Origin: Terriglobia bacterium
GTDB taxonomy: Bacteria > Acidobacteriota > Terriglobia > Bryobacterales > Bryobacteraceae
DNA length: 64,000 nucleotides
Direction: 5' to 3'
Assembly (NCBI GenBank): GCA_020073445.1
Contig: JAIQFE010000019.1
Location: 62,001-126,000 of the forward strand
This document shows positions 53,784 to 62,591 of this stretch, one piece after another; position 1 is the first letter of the stretch; every line of letters starts with the position of its first letter. The notes under the pieces are model-generated. The model was not told the origin of the DNA. It made no database searches and worked only from the letters and a program-made list of their open reading frames with translations. Both the position numbers and the translations under genes were made by a program.

Positions 53784-55709
53784 TCAGTGATCCTCGGGAA
53801 TGGACGTGGCCATCGAAACGGCAGGCGGCGAGACCGCTTGCCCCACCACAGAACCGGGCCGCTGGATCAGCGCCAGGGTGGGCTGAGTGAGTTTCGATAG
53901 CCGGGTCTTCTTGTCGAAGTAGGCTTTGATGACGTCGCGCGCGGTGGGAGCGGCCAGATTGCCGTGTTCGCCGGATTCGAGCAACACCGCGATCACGATC
54001 TCGGGATTTTCCCGCGGCGCGAACGCCACGAACCAGCCATTATCCTGCAGTTCGTCTTTTTCCAGCTTGCCCGACTTTCTGAGGTCGTTGGACACGCGCT
54101 GGGCGCTTCCGGTCTTGCCAGATACGGTAATTCCGGGGATTGCTGCCGACGTGCCGGTGCCGCCTTCATTCACCACTCCGTACATTCCGGAGACGACCTT
54201 GGCAATGTTATCCAGATTCCAGTTTTCGCGCCGTGGGTCAGCGGTGGCGGCCATCTTGACCAGATGCGGCTTGAACCAGACGCCGCCGTTCGCCATCCCG
54301 CCGATGGCGCTGGCGAGCTGGATGGGAGTGACGGTCACCGCTCCTTGTCCGATGGCGACCGAAATCGTTTCGCCCGCGTACCACTTCTCGCGCTGGGTTC
54401 GGAGCTTCCATTTGGACGAGGGCATCAAGCCTTCGGCCTCGCCAGGAAGATCGATGCCGGTCCTTTTGCCGATGCCGGCTTGCTCGGCGTATTCGGCAAT
54501 CCCGTCGATCCCGATCTTGTTGCCCACGGTGTAAAAGTAAACGTCGCAGGAATGGATAATTCCTGCTTTCATATTCACGCCGCCGTGCCCGCCCTTTTGC
54601 CAGCACTTGAAGTAACGGCCATAAAAAGTGCCACCGCCGCCGCAGCGCACGCTGAAGTTATCGTCGACCGAGCCGGTTTCCAGGCCCGCCAGGGCCACTA
54701 GAGGCTTGAATGTCGATCCGGGCGCGAACTGCGCTTGAATCGCCCGGTTGATCAAGGGATTGTCCGGGTTGGACGTCAGCGCTTTCCAGTCAGCGGCTTT
54801 GATATGCGCCGCGAACAGATTTGGATCGAAGGCCGGGCGGCTGACCATTGCCAGCACCGAGCCGTCGCGCGGATCCAACGCAACCACCGCGCCCTTCTTG
54901 CCTTCGAGAGCGATCTCCGCGACCGCCTGCAAGTCCAGGTCGATGGTCAACTGCAGGTTCTGGCCGGGAGTAGCGTCCTGGCTTTCGAGCACCTGGTGCT
55001 CGCGCCCGGCGACGTCAACGACAACACGTCTTTGGCCGTCGACGCCCTTCAGGATTTCGTTGTACTGGCGCTCGAGGCCGGACTTTCCCACCAGATCGCC
55101 TTGCGAGTAACTCGCGAAGTCGGAGGAATTCAGCTCGGTTTCGCTGACTTCGCCGACATATCCGATCACATGCGCGGCGAGGCCATTTTGCGGATACAGC
55201 CGGCGGGGTTCCTGGACCAGCTCGAGTTCCGGGAACGTTCCTGGGTCGCGATGCGAATCGATGAACGTCAACTCAGCCGGTGAGAGGTCGCGTTTGATAG
55301 GAATGGGACTATAGCGTTTACCGGAAGCGTAGCGCTTCACCGTGGCTTTCAAGTCGTCCAGATCCAGGTGCAAGCCTTCGGCGATGGGAGCCAGGTGCTC
55401 CAGCTTGAGGTTCTCCTGCGTGAGTTGGACCACGAAGGCGGGCTGATTGTCGACGATCACGCGGCCGTCGCGGTCGAGAATCTTGCCGCGGGGAGCGAGC
55501 ATCGGAACGGTCTTGATGCGGTTGCGCTCGGCCAGCGTGCTGTTGGTTTCGTGATCGCGAATCTGCAGGATCCAGAATCCGGCGATCAGGAACAGGAATA
55601 TCGCCACCGCGGCGTACTGGAAGACCGCAATACGGCCTAGCGCGAACTTGGTATCGTCGCGAAACAGCCGGTCGGAGGACTCATTCGCCGGACGTTCGGG
55701 ATCACTCAT
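53784..55709 (-). CDS. mrdA: Penicillin-binding protein 2
   Basis: The 641-residue protein has one N-terminal membrane helix (about 32-49), the PBP dimerisation domain, and a transpeptidase domain with the SxxK motif in APGSTFKPL, the SCD triad in GIIHSCDVYF, and KTG in VSGKTGSAQ. It cross-links lateral-wall peptidoglycan in the elongation complex with RodA and MreBCD. It is 42 bp after mreD and directly before rodA. Confidence 0.95.
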   Translation of the reverse strand: MSDPERPANESSDRLFRDDTKFALGRIAVFQYAAVAIFLFLIAGFWILQIRDHETNSTLAERNRIKTVPMLAPRGKILDRDGRVIVDNQPAFVVQLTQENLKLEHLAPIAEGLHLDLDDLKATVKRYASGKRYSPIPIKRDLSPAELTFIDSHRDPGTFPELELVQEPRRLYPQNGLAAHVIGYVGEVSETELNSSDFASYSQGDLVGKSGLERQYNEILKGVDGQRRVVVDVAGREHQVLESQDATPGQNLQLTIDLDLQAVAEIALEGKKGAVVALDPRDGSVLAMVSRPAFDPNLFAAHIKAADWKALTSNPDNPLINRAIQAQFAPGSTFKPLVALAGLETGSVDDNFSVRCGGGGTFYGRYFKCWQKGGHGGVNMKAGIIHSCDVYFYTVGNKIGIDGIAEYAEQAGIGKRTGIDLPGEAEGLMPSSKWKLRTQREKWYAGETISVAIGQGAVTVTPIQLASAIGGMANGGVWFKPHLVKMAATADPRRENWNLDNIAKVVSGMYGVVNEGGTGTSAAIPGITVSGKTGSAQRVSNDLRKSGKLEKDELQDNGWFVAFAPRENPEIVIAVLLESGEHGNLAAPTARDVIKAYFDKKTRLSKLTQPTLALIQRPGSVVGQAVSPPAVSMATSIPEDH

Positions 55710-55751
55710 TGCCCACCCTCATTCGGGCCCTTCCTAACAACTATCGACAGA

Positions 55752-56282
55752 TTAGTCGGTAACATCCAGTTTATCCAAGATGCGAAACAAAGGCACGGCG
55801 ACGGCGGCATTCAGGACCGCAAGCACCAGGGTCTGAACGGGTTCGAAGGATACGGCCTCCCCCAGCAGGGCGCGCGACAGCACCCAGTAAAAGAATTGGT
55901 GAAAGAAGAAAAAGAAGAATGCCAGCACCAGCCGGAGCAGGGCGCTGCTGCCTTCGAAGCGCTGGCTGACCGACGCGGCAAAATATCCCACCAGCGTCTT
56001 GGCGATCCCGAACATCCCCAGAGGATGGTTCGAAAGGGAATCCTGCGCTAGCCCGATACACATCCCGAACATCACTCCGAACGGCGGAGAGCGCCGCCTC
56101 AGCGAGTAATAGACGGTCACCAGCAGCGGCATCTCCAGGTAGGCCAGATACGTGAAAAACCGTGGCACATAAACCTGAAAGAGAATGGCAATCAGCGGAA
56201 CTCCGATGATCGCGAACCATCCGAATTTAGGGACTTTGGTTCTGCGGGGCGGTTCGCTGAATCCAGCGGAAAGGTCGCTCAT
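55752..56282 (-). CDS. mreD: Rod shape-determining protein MreD
   Basis: This 176-residue integral membrane protein has about five or six hydrophobic helices and the family's pattern of a basic N-terminal tail followed by GWFAIIGVPLIAILFQVYVPRFFTYLAYLEMPLLVTVYYSLRR. It overlaps mreC by 4 bp, so translation is coupled. It links MreC and the cell-wall synthesis enzymes in the inner membrane. Confidence 0.88.
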   Translation of the reverse strand: MSDLSAGFSEPPRRTKVPKFGWFAIIGVPLIAILFQVYVPRFFTYLAYLEMPLLVTVYYSLRRRSPPFGVMFGMCIGLAQDSLSNHPLGMFGIAKTLVGYFAASVSQRFEGSSALLRLVLAFFFFFFHQFFYWVLSRALLGEAVSFEPVQTLVLAVLNAAVAVPLFRILDKLDVTD

Positions 56283-57454
56283 GGACGGGGCTGGTTTACT
56301 GAGGGTGCCGCGGAAGGTGCTGCCGGATTATTAGCCGGAGCTTTTGGCGCCGGTGTTGGCGACGGAGGCGGCGCCGCCTTGGCTGCGCCCGGATCGGGGA
56401 TCTTGTTATCGGGGATCTTATTAAAGTCGGGCGCTCCGCGGCCACGTTCTCCGAAGACATGCTTTTGGTCTTCGCCGATCCGCCGCGTGCGTTCCACTTC
56501 CCGGTCCAGATCCGTCTGGGCGCCACGGTTATTGGATGTGTTGTGTGCGGTGTTCAGGGGATCCGTAACCTCGCCTTCGGCGGGAGGCAGAGGCTGGAGA
56601 TGAACGGACTGGTTGGGCGGAGGCAAATCGGGAATCGGCTTGTGGTCGCCTTCGAGGATCACGAGCACGTCTTCGAGTCCGTGCTGCAATCCGCTGGGAC
56701 TCAGGAAAATTTCCTTGACCGTGCGGCCCGGGCGGACGGCGGTCACGATTCCCGCGGGGAGCCCTTTGGGAAAGATACGGTCGTCGCCGGCGGTATAAAA
56801 CCATTCCCCGATCTCGACGTTTTGCTCGTTCTGGACGTAGTCCACGATCGCGTTGCTATTTCCGCTACCTTTCAGCGTTCCGTGGACCCGGTTCTTCTGC
56901 GACAGGACGCCCGCGGCGAACGTGGGATCTGTGGCCAGCAGAAGATTCGATGCGGTGGGGTAGGAGCTGACGATCTTGCCGACGATCCCATCCGGCGTGA
57001 TCACTGCCATGCCGGGCTGAATGCCGCTGCCGGTGCCGCGATCGATCAGGACAACGCGGCCGTTCGATCCCGGCGAGTTTCCGATGATACGCGCCGCTAC
57101 CGTCTTCATGCCGGATTGTTCCTGGAACACGGAGAGGGCCTTGCCGCGCTCGGCCGTATCGAGCTCGGAGCGAAGAACCTGGTTCTCGAGCTGGACGCGA
57201 TTCAGATCGGTTTGGAGGCGCTTGTTCTGCTCGCGCACGTCGAGCAGAACGAAGTAATCCTTCAGGAAATTAACGCTGCCGCTGCGGCCGCCTTCGAGCA
57301 ATCTCGCCAGCGGCGTGACTGCGGTGACTGCCCATACCCGGATCAGGCGGACTTCCGTATTGCTCTTGACCTGGTAGGCCAGCAGGACCAACTGGACGAG
57401 AATCGCCGCCACCAGCGCTGTAAGGTTGCGGTAGCGATTGAGAATCAAATCCAT
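56279..57454 (-). CDS. mreC: Rod shape-determining protein MreC
   Basis: The 391-residue protein has an N-terminal membrane helix (about 10-27), a coiled coil (about 70-105), and the MreC beta domain with VVAARIIGNSPGSNGRVVLIDRGTGSGIQPGMAVITPDGIVGKIVS. Beyond ~residue 280 it has a long hydrophilic, Pro/Ala-rich tail ending in NQPRP, longer than in many homologs. It is a periplasmic scaffold of the elongation machinery between mreB and mreD. Confidence 0.93.
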   Translation of the reverse strand: MDLILNRYRNLTALVAAILVQLVLLAYQVKSNTEVRLIRVWAVTAVTPLARLLEGGRSGSVNFLKDYFVLLDVREQNKRLQTDLNRVQLENQVLRSELDTAERGKALSVFQEQSGMKTVAARIIGNSPGSNGRVVLIDRGTGSGIQPGMAVITPDGIVGKIVSSYPTASNLLLATDPTFAAGVLSQKNRVHGTLKGSGNSNAIVDYVQNEQNVEIGEWFYTAGDDRIFPKGLPAGIVTAVRPGRTVKEIFLSPSGLQHGLEDVLVILEGDHKPIPDLPPPNQSVHLQPLPPAEGEVTDPLNTAHNTSNNRGAQTDLDREVERTRRIGEDQKHVFGERGRGAPDFNKIPDNKIPDPGAAKAAPPPSPTPAPKAPANNPAAPSAAPSVNQPRP

Positions 57455-57493
57455 AACAACTACTCCGGATTTATTCCAGGTCTTTACTCAACG

Positions 57494-58546
<1,053 letters not shown>

Positions 58547-58580
58547 CTAAAGAAGGTCAGCTCTGGCCAAGCTAACTCTG

Positions 58581-58609
58581 AAGGTACCATAAGGGTCCCA
58601 AGCGGGCAA
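58581..58609 (-). promoter_or_regulatory. Putative promoter of the mre operon
   Basis: On the minus strand TTGCCC (58604-58609) is followed after 17 bp by TACCTT (58581-58586). A start here would give a ~55-base leader before the mreB ATG. The spacing is ideal, and the hexamers are moderate matches. Confidence 0.45.
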
Positions 58610-58643
58610 GGTTTTGTGTTTTCAGCGCGCTAGACTGGAACAA

Positions 58644-59741
58644 GTGATCTCTCGCCGTACCCTTTTGGTCCTGCCCCTGGCAGCCGCCTGTACCCGACCC
58701 CAGGAAGCCTTCCAGGGCTATGCCTTTGTCGCCAACCAAGAGGGCGGGGCGATCGCCGCCGTCGATCTGGGCGCTTTGGCGGTGGCCCGGCATATCCCTC
58801 TGGAGGGCGCGCCTACGGAGGTCACGGCGGCCGCCCAGCGCCCTTCTGTGTATGCCCTTACGCCCGATAACGGCACGGTTCACGAGATCCAGATCGGCAA
58901 CCTCAAGCTGGCTCGCAAGCTGGCGGTGGCGTCCCAGGCGATCACCATGGCCCTGGCGGTCGACGAGCGGACGTTGTACGTCCTGGCCCGGGAACCGCGT
59001 TCGCTGATCGCGGTGGATCTGGATGGCTTCAAGCCAGCCTGGAAGCTGGCTCTACCCGATGAACCGGTGGGGATGGCGCTTTCCCCGGACGGGAAGACTG
59101 CCGCGCTCACCTCCGGGCGGGCGGTGTATTTGGTGGATTTGGCGGCCCGCAGGCTGAGTCCTCCGCTGGGCCAGGGGGATTATGGGCCGGTGCAATTCCT
59201 CACCGACAGCAAATCCCTGGTTGCGGGGAATCGCGGGGAGCGGCTACTCTCGGCCTACAGCGTCGCGGCCCAGCGTCTGATCACCCATCTGCCGATCTCC
59301 GTCCGGCCCGATCAATTCTGCTTCAGCCGCGATGGCGGGCAGTTGTTTGTGACCGGCGAGGGCATGGACGCGGTGGTGGTCGTGTACCCGTTTTTCACGC
59401 CTCAGGTGGGCGACACGGTGCTGGCCGGGCACACTCCGGGAGCCATGGATGTGTCCGAAGACTTGCTGTTCGTGGCGAGTCCGACGTCCGGCGACGTGAG
59501 TATTCTCAGCATCGCGACGCGCAAAGTGATGGCGGTTGTACCTGTTGGAAGCGATCCGGGGTTTATCCGGGTCATGGCCAACGATCAGTACGCCTTGGTG
59601 CTCAACCGGAAATCGGGAGACATGGCAATTCTGAGCGTGGCTGCAATCGCCCAGAAGAAGAGTCGCTATAGTCCTGTCGGTCTACGGGCGATGATTCCGG
59701 TGGGTTCGCGGCCGGTGAGTGCGGTCGTTAGGGCAATATAG
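58644..59741 (+). CDS. YncE-like beta-propeller lipoprotein
   Basis: The GTG at 58644 gives a lipoprotein signal (MISRRTLLVLPLAAAC, Cys16). The 366-residue product consists of repeated strand units of the seven-blade YVTN/YncE type: GYAFVANQEGGAIAAVDLGALAVARHIPLEGAPTEV, DERTLYVLAREPRSLIAVDLDG, GKTAALTSGRAVYLVDL and LLFVASPTSGDVSILSIATRK. It is probably a periplasmic binding or scaffolding protein. An upstream in-frame start (58614) would remove the clean signal. Confidence 0.78.
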   Translation: MISRRTLLVLPLAAACTRPQEAFQGYAFVANQEGGAIAAVDLGALAVARHIPLEGAPTEVTAAAQRPSVYALTPDNGTVHEIQIGNLKLARKLAVASQAITMALAVDERTLYVLAREPRSLIAVDLDGFKPAWKLALPDEPVGMALSPDGKTAALTSGRAVYLVDLAARRLSPPLGQGDYGPVQFLTDSKSLVAGNRGERLLSAYSVAAQRLITHLPISVRPDQFCFSRDGGQLFVTGEGMDAVVVVYPFFTPQVGDTVLAGHTPGAMDVSEDLLFVASPTSGDVSILSIATRKVMAVVPVGSDPGFIRVMANDQYALVLNRKSGDMAILSVAAIAQKKSRYSPVGLRAMIPVGSRPVSAVVRAI

Positions 59742-59751
59742 TCGGGGCGGT

Positions 59752-60060
59752 TTAGCTCTTGTTCCCGAGTTCGATCGAGGTGGGGTTGATCGGGTGATCC
59801 ATTTCGCTCAATGCGGCCCGAAGCATTTCTTCGCCGGATGGAACGGAAGGAAGCGCTGATGCCACCAGGGGATGCCCGATGGCAGGCCCGGAAGCCGGCC
59901 CAGAGGCGGGATGGATGGGAGCGTTGAGCTTGATGGCCGTGAGCAGATCCTTGATCTCGGTCAGCGTGGTCGCCATCTGGAAGACTTTCATTACCCCGGC
60001 AGCGAAGATCACAAAAGACACAATGCTGACAATGCTGCTTAGGCCGCCCATGTAGTCCAT
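59752..60060 (-). CDS. Small membrane protein, unknown function
   Basis: The 102-residue product has one N-terminal hydrophobic segment (about 6-28), an amphipathic helix (TTLTEIKDLLTAIKL), and an Ala/Pro/Gly-rich tail with the repeat SGPASGPAIG. I do not recognise a family. It is divergent from lolA and converges on the propeller gene. Confidence 0.6.
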   Translation of the reverse strand: MDYMGGLSSIVSIVSFVIFAAGVMKVFQMATTLTEIKDLLTAIKLNAPIHPASGPASGPAIGHPLVASALPSVPSGEEMLRAALSEMDHPINPTSIELGNKS

Positions 60061-60156
60061 CCGTACGTTCTCCTGGTGGGTATGGTCGGCAGAGTCGATG
60101 GGAAACTTTAGTTATCGGAAACGACGGGTACGTTCAATGCATCCAAGGAGTTAGTA

Positions 60157-60804
60157 ATGGCTAAGGCTAGTGTTGGTTTGTTCGCTGCGCTCCTGATGCT
60201 GGCCTCGGCGGGCCGGGCGGCCGAGCCCCCTGCGAACGTGGACCTTCAGCGGACTCTGAAGGGTGTCGAAGATCGCTACAACAAGATCCAGACCCTGCAG
60301 GTCAAGTTCACGGAGAACCTGACCTCGCGCGGACGGACCCGCACCGATTCAGGCACGCTGTACCTCCGCAAAAAAGGCAAGATGCGCTGGGAGTACATGT
60401 CGGGGACGCTGTTCGTCTCCGACGCCAAGTTTATCTATTCCTACTATCCCGACGAGCATCGCGCCGAGAAGATGAGCATGAAGGAATCCGACGACATGCG
60501 GGCACCTCTGGCGTTCCTGCTGGGCGAAGTCAATTTCGAGCGGGATTTCGGCGAATACCACACCAAACCGCAGGACGGAGCCGTGCTGATCACCGCTCTG
60601 CCCAAGTCGGATAAATTCCCGTACACGGAAGTGACGTTTCTGGTCGCGCCGGATTCGACCATTCGCAGGCTCGAAGTGAAACTGCAGAACAACGATCTGA
60701 TGGTGTTCACGTTCGAGGGTGAAAAGAAGAATCCGCTGCTGACCGATGCGCTGTTCCAGTTCACACCGCCGAAGGGTGTCGAGCTGGACGACCTCACGAA
60801 GTAG
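60157..60804 (+). CDS. lolA: Outer-membrane lipoprotein carrier LolA
   Basis: The 215-residue protein has a signal peptide (about 1-21) and the LolA pattern: LKGVEDRYNKIQTLQVKFTENLTSRGRTRTDSGTLYLRKKGKMRWEY, then FLLGEVNFERDF and a C-terminal FTPPKGVELDDL. It ferries lipoproteins across the periplasm to the outer membrane, which confirms a diderm cell. AAGGAG lies 6-7 bases before the ATG. Confidence 0.9.
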   Translation: MAKASVGLFAALLMLASAGRAAEPPANVDLQRTLKGVEDRYNKIQTLQVKFTENLTSRGRTRTDSGTLYLRKKGKMRWEYMSGTLFVSDAKFIYSYYPDEHRAEKMSMKESDDMRAPLAFLLGEVNFERDFGEYHTKPQDGAVLITALPKSDKFPYTEVTFLVAPDSTIRRLEVKLQNNDLMVFTFEGEKKNPLLTDALFQFTPPKGVELDDLTK

Positions 60805-60828
60805 GGCCGGCCTGAGGCCGGCCGCTAC
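60801..60828. repeat. GGCCGGCC palindromic repeat between lolA and recA
   Basis: GTAG...CTAC flanks a nearly perfect stem GGCCGGCCT/AGGCCGGCC with a single-base loop. The 13 bases 60801-60813 are the exact reverse complement of 24026-24038. It begins inside the lolA stop region and occupies about a third of the 72-bp gap before recA. Confidence 0.7.
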
Positions 60829-60876
60829 AACCACAACAAGCCTGAGAATTTCGGCGCGCTGGCTGCACCTATCATC

Positions 60877-61932
60877 ATGCTGCCAACCGAACGCAATCGC
60901 CTGATCATGCAGACCATCCTGCAGATGGAAAAGCAGTTTGGGAAAGGATCGGTGCTGCAGTTGGGCTCCCGCAACGCGGTGCCGGTCACGGTGATTTCGA
61001 GCGGATCGATCTCGGTGGACGCGGCACTGGGTGTCGGCGGATTCCCGCGCGGCCGCGTGGTGGAAGTGTTCGGGCCGGAATCGTCGGGCAAGACCACACT
61101 TGCACTGCAGGTAATTGCACAAGCTCAGGCCGCGGGCGGGGCGGCGGCTTTCGTGGATGCGGAACACGCGCTCGATCCCACATATGCCCGCAAGCTGGGC
61201 GTCGACATCGACAGCCTGATCGTGTCGCAGCCCGATTACGGCGAACAGGCACTGGAAATCACCAGCGCGCTGATCTCGTCTGGCGTGATTGACGTAGTGG
61301 TCGTGGATTCCGTGGCGGCCCTGGTCCCCAAGGCGGAGCTCGAGGGCGAGATGGGCGATAGCTTCATGGGACTGCATGCCCGGTTAATGTCGCAGGCGCT
61401 ACGCAAAATCACAGGAGCCGTGGCCAAGGCCAACGCCTGCATGATCTTCATCAATCAGGTCCGCGAGAAGATCGGAGTGATGTTCGGGAATCCCGAGACG
61501 ACGACCGGTGGGCGCGCGCTGAAATTCTTCTCGTCGGTACGAGTGGAAGTGCGGCGCATGTCGGCGATCAAGGATGGCGAAACGCTGGTCGGCAATCGTA
61601 CCAAGATTAAGGTTGTGAAGAACAAGATCGCGGCGCCGTTTCGCGAAGCCGAGGTGGATATTCTCTACGGCGAGGGGATTTCCCGCGAAAGCGACCTGAT
61701 CGATCTGGGTGCGGAGCAGGGAATCGTCGAGAAATCGGGCGCATGGTTCAGTTTTGCCGGAGAACGCCTGGGCCAGGGCCGCGATAACGCTCGCGTGTTC
61801 CTGAAGGAGCACCCGGAGATCCGGCAGCGGGTCGACGCCGGGCTGCGCGAGAAGATCGGGTTGCCCAAACCTGAAATATCCGCCAAGCCCGCCGCCTCGG
61901 AACCATCTCGGGCCGCCGCGCATACGGCTTAA
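60877..61932 (+). CDS. recA: RecA recombinase
   Basis: The 351-residue protein has the P-loop GPESSGKTT, the [17 protein letters not shown] region with the L1-L2 loops ([24 protein letters not shown]), and a typical C-terminal domain. RecA drives homologous recombination and the SOS response. The start is taken at the first ATG of the family-like N-terminus. No clear LexA box was seen in the 72-bp gap, which instead holds a palindrome, so transcription may come from lolA. Confidence 0.97.
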   Translation: MLPTERNRLIMQTILQMEKQFGKGSVLQLGSRNAVPVTVISSGSISVDAALGVGGFPRGRVVEVFGPESSGKTTLALQVIAQAQAAGGAAAFVDAEHALDPTYARKLGVDIDSLIVSQPDYGEQALEITSALISSGVIDVVVVDSVAALVPKAELEGEMGDSFMGLHARLMSQALRKITGAVAKANACMIFINQVREKIGVMFGNPETTTGGRALKFFSSVRVEVRRMSAIKDGETLVGNRTKIKVVKNKIAAPFREAEVDILYGEGISRESDLIDLGAEQGIVEKSGAWFSFAGERLGQGRDNARVFLKEHPEIRQRVDAGLREKIGLPKPEISAKPAASEPSRAAAHTA

Positions 61933-61956
61933 AGCCTCTTCTTCTTTGATAGAATC

Positions 61957-61973
61957 AGCGTGGAGCTCACGCT
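61957..61973 (+). promoter_or_regulatory. Hairpin covering the ribosome-binding site of the molybdenum hydroxylase operon
   Basis: AGCGTG (61957-61962) pairs with CACGCT (61968-61973), immediately before the ATG at 61974. The only Shine-Dalgarno-like GGAG lies in this stem-loop. The structure could limit translation unless opened, but no regulator is known. Confidence 0.5.
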
Positions 61974-62591
61974 ATGAAGAAGATTTCGCGGCGAAGGTTC
62001 GTTGAAGGCACTAGTGCAGGCATTGTTGCGGTTGCGGCGATACCTGCCGTTGAAGCGCAACAAAAACAGACTGCAGCGGTACCCACTTCCCCAGGTGTTC
62101 CCCGGACCACGATCAAGATCACCGTCAACGGCGTGGATCGGCGCGTGGAAGTAGAAGACCGCTGGACCCTGGTCGAGCTGCTGCGCGACCACCTGCAACT
62201 CACTGGAACCAAGATCGGCTGCGATCGCGGCGAGTGCGGGGTTTGCACGGTTCTGGTCGACGGCACGCCGCTGTACTCATGCAGCCAGCTCGCCGTGTGG
62301 ATGAACGGGCGCTCGATCCAGACCGTGGAGGGGCTCGCCAAGAACGGCAAACTCGATCCGCTCCAGGAAGCTTTCATTGAGCATGACGCGCCGCAGTGCG
62401 GCTACTGCACGTCGGGGCAGTTGATGATCGCCAAGGCTCTACTGATGAAGAACGCGCATCCGACTCGGGATGAAGTTCGGACCGCGATGACCGGAAATCT
62501 GTGCCGCTGCTCGAATTACAACCATTATGTGGAAGCGGTGATGGCGGCCGGTGGCACCACGCCGGCTACCGGGGGAGGGAACGCAGCATGA
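61974..62591 (+). CDS. Tat-exported (2Fe-2S) subunit of a molybdenum hydroxylase
   Basis: The 205-residue protein has a twin-arginine signal (SRRRFVEG), then a plant-type 2Fe-2S domain with C-x4-C-x2-C (CDRGECGVC, followed by the C of YSC) and a second cluster (CGYCTSGQ and CRC). This is the small subunit of xanthine dehydrogenase-type enzymes of the isoquinoline/aldehyde oxidoreductase group. It overlaps the large-subunit gene by 4 bp. The substrate is probably an aldehyde or N-heterocycle. Confidence 0.93.
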   Translation: MKKISRRRFVEGTSAGIVAVAAIPAVEAQQKQTAAVPTSPGVPRTTIKITVNGVDRRVEVEDRWTLVELLRDHLQLTGTKIGCDRGECGVCTVLVDGTPLYSCSQLAVWMNGRSIQTVEGLAKNGKLDPLQEAFIEHDAPQCGYCTSGQLMIAKALLMKNAHPTRDEVRTAMTGNLCRCSNYNHYVEAVMAAGGTTPATGGGNAA

